Program-made: the position numbers and the translations under genes | Assembly: GCA_017617475.1 (NCBI GenBank) | Contig: JAFZWC010000004.1 | Span: 1 to 26,491 of the forward strand | From: Bacteroidales bacterium | Lineage (GTDB): Bacteria > Bacteroidota > Bacteroidia > Bacteroidales > UBA932 | DNA: 26,491 nucleotides | Reading direction: 5' to 3' | Shown: positions 22,380-26,491 of the stretch, piece after piece | How positions within the stretch are numbered: the first letter of the stretch is position 1 | Layout of the letters: every line of letters begins with the position of its first letter | Notes under the pieces: generated by a model | Seen by the model: the letters and a program-made list of their open reading frames with translations, nothing else | Told to the model about the DNA's origin: nothing | Database searches by the model: none

Positions 22380-24011
22380 TTATTGGTTTATTTCTGTTTT
22401 GCGCCACGCGGCAGGGGTAAGGCCGGTGGCTTTCTTGAAGTTTCGGTAGAAGGAGGACTCGTCGGCAAAGCCGGAAGCATCGGCCACCTCGGCCAGGTTC
22501 AGTTGCGGCTGCTCCCGCATCAGGCGCTTGGCATGTTCCACGCGGTATCCGTTCAGGAAATCCGAGAAAGACTTGCCGCACCGTTGGTTCAAAAGATAGG
22601 AGATATAAGTTTTATTGGTATGGAGTTCGGCGGCAAAGTCCGTGATAGTGAGCCCCTTGCGAAGATACATCTTCTCCTGCTCCAACTTGTGTAAAATCTG
22701 GCCCATCCGGCTTTCTTCCAACTGCTCGGGAGAAGGCGTTTCTGCGGGTGAGGGGGAGACGCGCCCGGTAAGCAGCAGAGCTACGAGGGCCGCAAGCAAT
22801 ATGCCGATGACAACAACCGTCCACCAGGGGAAATGCCCTGTGTCAGGGGCCGGCCGGGTCCCGGCGGGATGCAGAATCCAGGCAGCCGCCGTGGGCTCAA
22901 AATTGCTGTGAAAAATACCGCCCGTCATGGCAATGCGCCCGAGAGGGAGCAGGCGTGTCCAGGTTTCCGTGTACCGGATGGGCAGCGGCTGTGGGGTACA
23001 GAGCAGGGAAAGCCGCGCTTTTCCGCCGTCCAGGGCCGGATTATAGTCTATTTTCAGTAGGTACAGGTATCCCTTTTCGTCAGATCCGGGGATATAGGAA
23101 CACCGGGCCGTGCGGTCTGTGACAAACGCGCTGTTCATCCAAGACAGCGTGTCTCCCCGTTCCGACAACTGCGGGATGATATAGTCAGTCTCGAGGATGG
23201 AAAATCGGCCGTCCCGGAAGACGACAAAGGCCGATGGCTGGATTTCCCCCTTCCGGCAGGTCGGGAAAAGATAAGTGGCGGGAGCTATGGCAAAACGCTC
23301 GGGTTCAAAGGGGAAAGTGTTACAATTGAGCGTCCATGCCGCCTCCAGCGTGCTGGGCTGCGCCGCTCCGTCCAGCAGGTCGCAGAATGCATTCCAGCCC
23401 GTTCCATCAGCGAGCTCTCCTTCAATGACAACAGTCCCGTCCGACGTTTGGAGAAGCAGGGGGTTCCTTCTTGGCTCCGTTACCGTCTGGGTATAAAGGG
23501 GACGGGCATCCTGGTCCAGCACCTCTAAGGAATCGCCGTCATAGTGGTTGCCGGTCACCATGATTTTCCCGTCCGGCAGTTCCAGGGCCGATGCAAAGGC
23601 CCGCTTGCGGGAAAGGATGCCTGCCGGCGAAAACGAATGATCGGAGGGGTCATACCATTCCATCCCCCAGGTTTGTCCGATACCGAAGGGCTGGGCAAAA
23701 CCAGCGCCCACCAGGATGCGGCCGTCCGAAAGCGGCAGCGCAAAGCCGCCGTCGTGCGGGTACAGCGGGTCTTCTGTGCGGTGCCAGCGGCCGTCGCGGA
23801 AATATTCTGCCGTTTGCGACGGCACAAATCCCGTGGTATGGCCGCCGATGGCGACCAACTCCCCGTTCACCCACAGCAAGGCATGGCTGTAACGGGGCTC
23901 CAGCATGTCTGGCAGGCGCTCTACTTCCAGCGGCAGCACCGGGATGCCCTGTTGAGCCAGGCATGGAAGCGCCGTCAGCAGCAGCCACAGGATATGGAAT
24001 ACTTTTTTCAT
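22380..24011 (-). CDS. Beta-propeller-TM-AraC family membrane regulator
   Basis: The 543-residue protein has a signal peptide (MKKVFHILWLLLTALPCLAQ). A periplasmic kelch/galactose-oxidase-like propeller follows, with repeats near RYSHALLWVNGELVAIGG, LPLSDGRILVGAG and ALELPDGKIMVTGN (about 25-385). A single membrane helix lies at about 396-415 (WWTVVVIGILLAALVALLL). A cytoplasmic AraC domain spans about 440-540, with FAAELHTNKTYISYLLNQRCGKSF and VADASGFADESSFYRNFKKATGLTP. The layout implies direct signalling from an extracytoplasmic ligand to DNA without a kinase. I start at ATG 24011, which puts the signal peptide first; a longer frame to 24104 adds an implausible N-terminus. The downstream BACON lipoprotein is the obvious first target or partner. 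Confidence 0.85.
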   Translation of the reverse strand: MKKVFHILWLLLTALPCLAQQGIPVLPLEVERLPDMLEPRYSHALLWVNGELVAIGGHTTGFVPSQTAEYFRDGRWHRTEDPLYPHDGGFALPLSDGRILVGAGFAQPFGIGQTWGMEWYDPSDHSFSPAGILSRKRAFASALELPDGKIMVTGNHYDGDSLEVLDQDARPLYTQTVTEPRRNPLLLQTSDGTVVIEGELADGTGWNAFCDLLDGAAQPSTLEAAWTLNCNTFPFEPERFAIAPATYLFPTCRKGEIQPSAFVVFRDGRFSILETDYIIPQLSERGDTLSWMNSAFVTDRTARCSYIPGSDEKGYLYLLKIDYNPALDGGKARLSLLCTPQPLPIRYTETWTRLLPLGRIAMTGGIFHSNFEPTAAAWILHPAGTRPAPDTGHFPWWTVVVIGILLAALVALLLTGRVSPSPAETPSPEQLEESRMGQILHKLEQEKMYLRKGLTITDFAAELHTNKTYISYLLNQRCGKSFSDFLNGYRVEHAKRLMREQPQLNLAEVADASGFADESSFYRNFKKATGLTPAAWRKTEINQ

Positions 24012-24018
24012 TACAAAA

Positions 24019-24107
24019 CAAAAATAGCGTTTTCGCGAAACATCTCTACACGCAATACCTATAATACCACCTTGCAAATCGGAAAATATTTTGCAATATC
24101 GCAAAAT
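24019..24107. promoter_or_regulatory. Intergenic region with palindromes upstream of the propeller-AraC gene
   Basis: On the minus strand TATTTTTG (24019-24026) matches the -7 consensus but lies only 7 bp before the ATG, so it would give a nearly leaderless transcript. The 10-bp perfect palindrome TTTCGCGAAA (24031-24040) and an inverted repeat ATTTTGC-N6-GCAAAAT (24088-24107) are operator-like. No convincing -33 box is present. Confidence 0.4.
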
Positions 24108-24114
24108 CTAACGC

Positions 24115-24510
24115 ATGGAACTGTTCGAGATTGTGGCCGAGAAGGACTACGATATGCCCTACAACCAACTCATCCAGGTGGCCAAGCAAGAGGCCGACAA
24201 CGGCGAACTGCCGGCTTACAAGGGTGATATCGACGTGTCAAAGTACGATACCATCTTCATCGGCGGTCCCATCTGGTGGGGCACCTATCCCCAGGTAATG
24301 TTCACCTTCTTCAGGGACCACGACCTGAATGGAAAAACCATCATTCCGTTTGTCACTCACGAAGGCAGCGGCCTTGCCTCCACGGTCTCCGACATCAAGA
24401 AAGCCTGGCCCAATGCCACCGTGAAGGAAGGTTTTGCCATCTATGGACACGAGGTCCGCAGCGGCAAGGCGAAGGTCGAGAAGTGGATAAAGGAAAAAAC
24501 AAAAATCTAA
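24115..24510 (+). pseudogene. Flavodoxin, N-terminally truncated
   Basis: The 131 residues match the C-terminal four-fifths of a Bacteroidales flavodoxin (Flavodoxin_4 type). LFEIVAEKDYDMPYNQL is followed by the FMN-contacting strand/loop YDTIFIGGPIWWGTYPQ, PFVTHEGSGLASTVSDIK and a C-terminal helix. The first beta strand and the phosphate-binding loop (S/T-x-T-G-N/x-T), normally about 30 residues before LFEI, are absent. The codons before the ATG are TAA CGC, so no in-frame extension exists. Without the loop, FMN binding should fail. It is likely a fragment left by recombination at about 24110, unless a frameshift or assembly error hides the 5' part. Downstream, its stop lies in the RhuM gene terminator stem. 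Confidence 0.75.
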
Positions 24511-24535
24511 CCGCCTGATTATTAGGCGGTTAGAT
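24490..24535 (-). terminator. Terminator for the RhuM gene
   Basis: A perfect 12-bp stem (24505-24516 with 24524-24535) closes the loop GATTATT. On the minus strand it is followed by the T-rich run complementary to 24490-24504. The stem includes the flavodoxin stop codon. On the plus strand there is no T-tract, so it acts best on minus-strand transcripts. Confidence 0.7.
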
Positions 24536-24668
24536 TCGCATCGTGCCTCGGGCGGGACTACTAAGTTTCGAGTGAAAATAGTTGACAATCAGCAAGATAT
24601 AAAACCATAAAACTATTTTACTGAAACTATACAGAAACAATTCTGTCCGTTAGTGTCTTTCTATTGCG

Positions 24669-25673
24669 TTATTTGTCTTTATTCTCATTATTTTGATCGG
24701 CTTTCTTTGCCAACTGTTTCAGTGTATCCAGATATGCTTGTTCAACCGGGGATAAGGTCTTGACTTGGTATTTACGATACTCTTTTTCGGCTTTATCAAG
24801 GGCTTGCTGATGACTTACCGATCCGGCATCAAGAAGAATTTTTTCTCCTGTTCCGGAAAGAATACCATCCAGCTGTTTGATATAGTCTTCCATATACATC
24901 GGCCGATGGCGGATGGCTTGGATTTCTGCAAAGTCGAAGTATCCGGAAACGATATTGTTGAGGACTTTCAGTTCATCGGCAGTTAAGTAATTCTTGGCTA
25001 TCTTGGTATCTTTTAGTGTTGGCAGTTCTCCTTCAAAAGTAGTCAACCCCATAAAAGGTTTATCGGCATCGGCCCTTTCGTAGATGATCTCTGCCGCAGT
25101 ATGTCCGTGTGCTGCATAATGGAGTTTATTCTGAACAATCTTGAAGAATCGGATGGATTCTTCGGCCTGGGGATTATAATCAACGCTGGTAGCATAGAGG
25201 TCCAGGACCTGGCGATAGAGCACTTTCTCAGAAGAACGGATATCCCGGATCCTATCCAACAGCTCTTTCCAGTAAATTCCGCCTCCGTTCCCTTTTAGAC
25301 GTTTGTCATCAAGGGTGAAGCCTTTAACAATATACTCATGCAGACGCTGTGTGGCCCATTGACGGAAACGAGTGCCAACAATGGAGTGAACACGGTAGCC
25401 TACTGAAATTATGACGTCAAGGTTATAATAGTTGGTCGGCTTTGTAGAAAAATCGGAATTTCCGATTTTTCTTACGGAATCACGTTCATTCAGTTCTCCG
25501 TCTTGAAAAGCATTCAAGATGTGTTCATTAATAGTGGATCTCGCCTTGCCAAACAGCAACGACATTTGGTCTATTGTCAACCAAACAGTCTCATTCTCCA
25601 ACCTTACATCCAACTGCACGATCCCGTCCTCTGACTGATAAATGATAATCTCTCCTTTATTCTCGTTTTCCAT
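24669..25673 (-). CDS. RhuM family protein
   Basis: This 334-residue protein matches the virulence RhuM family, full length. The N-terminal part has VWLTIDQMSLLFGKARSTINEHI and the conserved core YYNLDVIISVGYRVHSIVGTRFRQWAT. The C-terminal half has HTAAEIIYERADADKPFMGLTTFEGELPTLKD and the AKNYL motif. The family is named from Salmonella SPI-3, is widespread in genomic islands and prophages, and has no established biochemical activity; a DNA-binding role is suggested by the Bro/KilA-N-like N-terminus. The gene is visibly more AT-rich than the preceding 24 kb and has its own promoter and terminator, which suggests acquisition by transfer. The start ATG at 25673 is about 10 nt downstream of the predicted transcription start. 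Confidence 0.9.
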   Translation of the reverse strand: MENENKGEIIIYQSEDGIVQLDVRLENETVWLTIDQMSLLFGKARSTINEHILNAFQDGELNERDSVRKIGNSDFSTKPTNYYNLDVIISVGYRVHSIVGTRFRQWATQRLHEYIVKGFTLDDKRLKGNGGGIYWKELLDRIRDIRSSEKVLYRQVLDLYATSVDYNPQAEESIRFFKIVQNKLHYAAHGHTAAEIIYERADADKPFMGLTTFEGELPTLKDTKIAKNYLTADELKVLNNIVSGYFDFAEIQAIRHRPMYMEDYIKQLDGILSGTGEKILLDAGSVSHQQALDKAEKEYRKYQVKTLSPVEQAYLDTLKQLAKKADQNNENKDK

Positions 25674-25688
25674 AACAAATCATTTTCT

Positions 25689-25720
25689 CAAATTTAGTGG
25701 TTTTCCTATAGCAATCCAAA
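25689..25720 (-). promoter_or_regulatory. Promoter of the RhuM gene
   Basis: On the minus strand TTTG (25720-25717) is followed after 20 bp by TAAATTTG (25696-25689), a complete Bacteroidetes promoter. The start point near 25682 leaves a leader of about 10 nt before the ATG at 25673. Confidence 0.7.
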
Positions 25721-25996
25721 CTCTTTTTTAGGAATGCGCCTATTTTGTATAAACGGAAGCTGGACTGGAAGAAGCTGGATGAAAACGAGCGCCGGGGTAT
25801 TATCAGGAAAGTCTTTGACTGCTTCCGCGATTTGGCCCGCAGTGTAGCCGACAGGTTGCAGCAAATGCTTCGTCTGGGCCGTGTGGATGTTAAAAAAGCC
25901 ATCCGGGAAATGCGCCCGGACAGTAAAGCAGTAACCAAAGTTGCGGAGATAACCGAGATGACAAGTATTCGACAGCATCATCTCAGACTTGGATGA
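25712..25996 (+). pseudogene. 3' fragment of an unidentified accessory gene
   Basis: The plus frame is open from 25712 to TGA 25994-25996 and encodes a charged helical tail (LDWKKLDENERRGIIRKVF, then DLARSVADRLQQMLRLGR and VKKAIREM). There is no credible start codon (the first candidate is TTG at 25745), and a TAG lies just upstream at 25709-25711. Its composition differs from the AT-rich genes on both sides. It looks like the 3' end of a plasmid- or phage-type gene severed near the RhuM promoter. The opposite-strand frame (25706-26014) is the alternative, but its product is less protein-like. Confidence 0.35.
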
Positions 25997-26029
25997 TGGA
26001 TCGATTGCGCTCACTTACCCTTCCTTGCC

Positions 26030-26073
26030 CACATACAAATAACAAATAAAGCACCGTTTTTCAGCGGTGCTTT
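26030..26073 (-). terminator. Terminator of the partial lipoprotein gene, possibly bidirectional
   Basis: A 9-bp perfect stem AAAGCACCG (26048-26056) / CGGTGCTTT (26065-26073) closes an 8-nt loop. On the minus strand it is followed by a T-rich stretch (complement of 26030-26047), ending the lipoprotein transcript. On the plus strand a short T run also follows. Confidence 0.7.
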
Positions 26074-26111
26074 CATTATGTCTCTCGGGCTGTAGCCCTC
26101 TATCCGTCTTT

Positions 26112-26491
26112 TTAGAAGTTCTGGAAAAAGTCAAGGATATCTTGCTTTGATTTTCCCTTGAAACTCGCGGTACGATCCCAAGTGATGACGTTACTTTTGA
26201 TTGACACGTTATCGGGGTCATCAAATTCTTTCTGCCACACAGGCAATTTCTCCTGGGCCAGTGCTACAGTAACGTAAACAACCTGATGAAGGAATGAATC
26301 ACACTTGTTATTACTGTCTAAAGTGGCAGTAAAAAGAAAAACATATTGCGTATCATTAATGAAGACGTGCGTAATAGTATTGCCATTTTCAAACGTACCT
26401 GCTTTAAGTGAGCTCATTTCAATTTCCGGCTGTTCTACATTATTCTTATTGCAAGAAGTCATAACAGCAACACTTGCAAACAGGCACAGGC
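26112..26491 (-). CDS. Lipoprotein of unknown function, 5' partial
   Basis: The frame is open from the window edge to TAG at 26112. An ATG at 26462 exists, but the codons before it read LCLFASVAV and lead into MTSC, a normal lipobox. The true start is therefore beyond the window, and the visible part begins inside the signal peptide. The mature protein is about 113 residues: a short acidic linker (NKNNVEQPEIE), then a beta-rich small domain with no recognised family (GNTITHVFINDTQYVFLFTATLD, and a C-terminal TASFKGKSKQDILDFFQNF). It is AT-rich like the RhuM gene. It is followed by its own terminator. Confidence 0.7.
   Translation of the reverse strand, partial: LCLFASVAVMTSCNKNNVEQPEIEMSSLKAGTFENGNTITHVFINDTQYVFLFTATLDSNNKCDSFLHQVVYVTVALAQEKLPVWQKEFDDPDNVSIKSNVITWDRTASFKGKSKQDILDFFQNF

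Overview
The window looks like a chromosomal segment of a fairly GC-rich member of the Bacteroidales. The evidence is repeated Bacteroidetes-type promoters (TTTG, 19-20 bp, TAnnTTTG), weak Shine-Dalgarno sites, BACON-domain and CarboxypepD_reg/beta-barrel outer-membrane proteins, and membrane-anchored AraC regulators. A Rikenellaceae-like or Cryptobacteroides-like lineage is plausible, but the genus cannot be fixed from sequence reading alone.

Layout. (1) 1-2440: the 3' part of fusA and rpsJ, closed by a terminator, so rpsJ is not followed by the rest of the S10 operon. (2) 2440-3768 (minus): a CyuA/UPF0597 L-cysteine desulfidase-like gene. (3) 3816-3888: a tRNA with anticodon CAT whose body resembles E. 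coli tRNA-Ile2 (lysidine type), with its own promoter and terminator. (4) 3926-9599 (minus): a tightly coupled five-gene operon, read as Na+/phosphate cotransporter with a C-terminal winged helix, EamA permease, arginine-deiminase-like enzyme, carbamate kinase and ornithine carbamoyltransferase. The last three form a complete arginine deiminase pathway. Its phosphorolytic step consumes phosphate, which gives a metabolic reason for the phosphate transporter. (5) 9772-12135 (plus): an outer-membrane beta-barrel protein with a canonical promoter. (6) 12171-18464 (plus): six closely packed genes (acyltransferase, DUF3667, CDF metal exporter, secreted unknown, NhaC-type antiporter, aldehyde dehydrogenase). 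(7) 18474-24011 (minus): a decayed gene tail, a TPR-TM-AraC regulator with a small overlapping upstream gene, a roughly 400-bp scar with REP-like palindromes and a gene remnant, a BACON/YD-repeat lipoprotein, and a beta-propeller-TM-AraC regulator. (8) 24115-24510: a flavodoxin lacking its N-terminal FMN phosphate loop. (9) About 24540-26491: an AT-richer accessory stretch with a RhuM-family gene, a gene fragment and a partial lipoprotein gene.

The most interesting item is the arginine operon. Its first gene fuses a NaPi-II/PhoU-type transporter to an OmpR/PhoB-type DNA-binding domain. This raises the possibility of a membrane transporter that also acts as a transcription factor, in the same operon as a phosphate-consuming ATP-generating pathway. 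Two further one-polypeptide membrane regulators (TPR-TM-AraC and propeller-TM-AraC) lie 3' of this.
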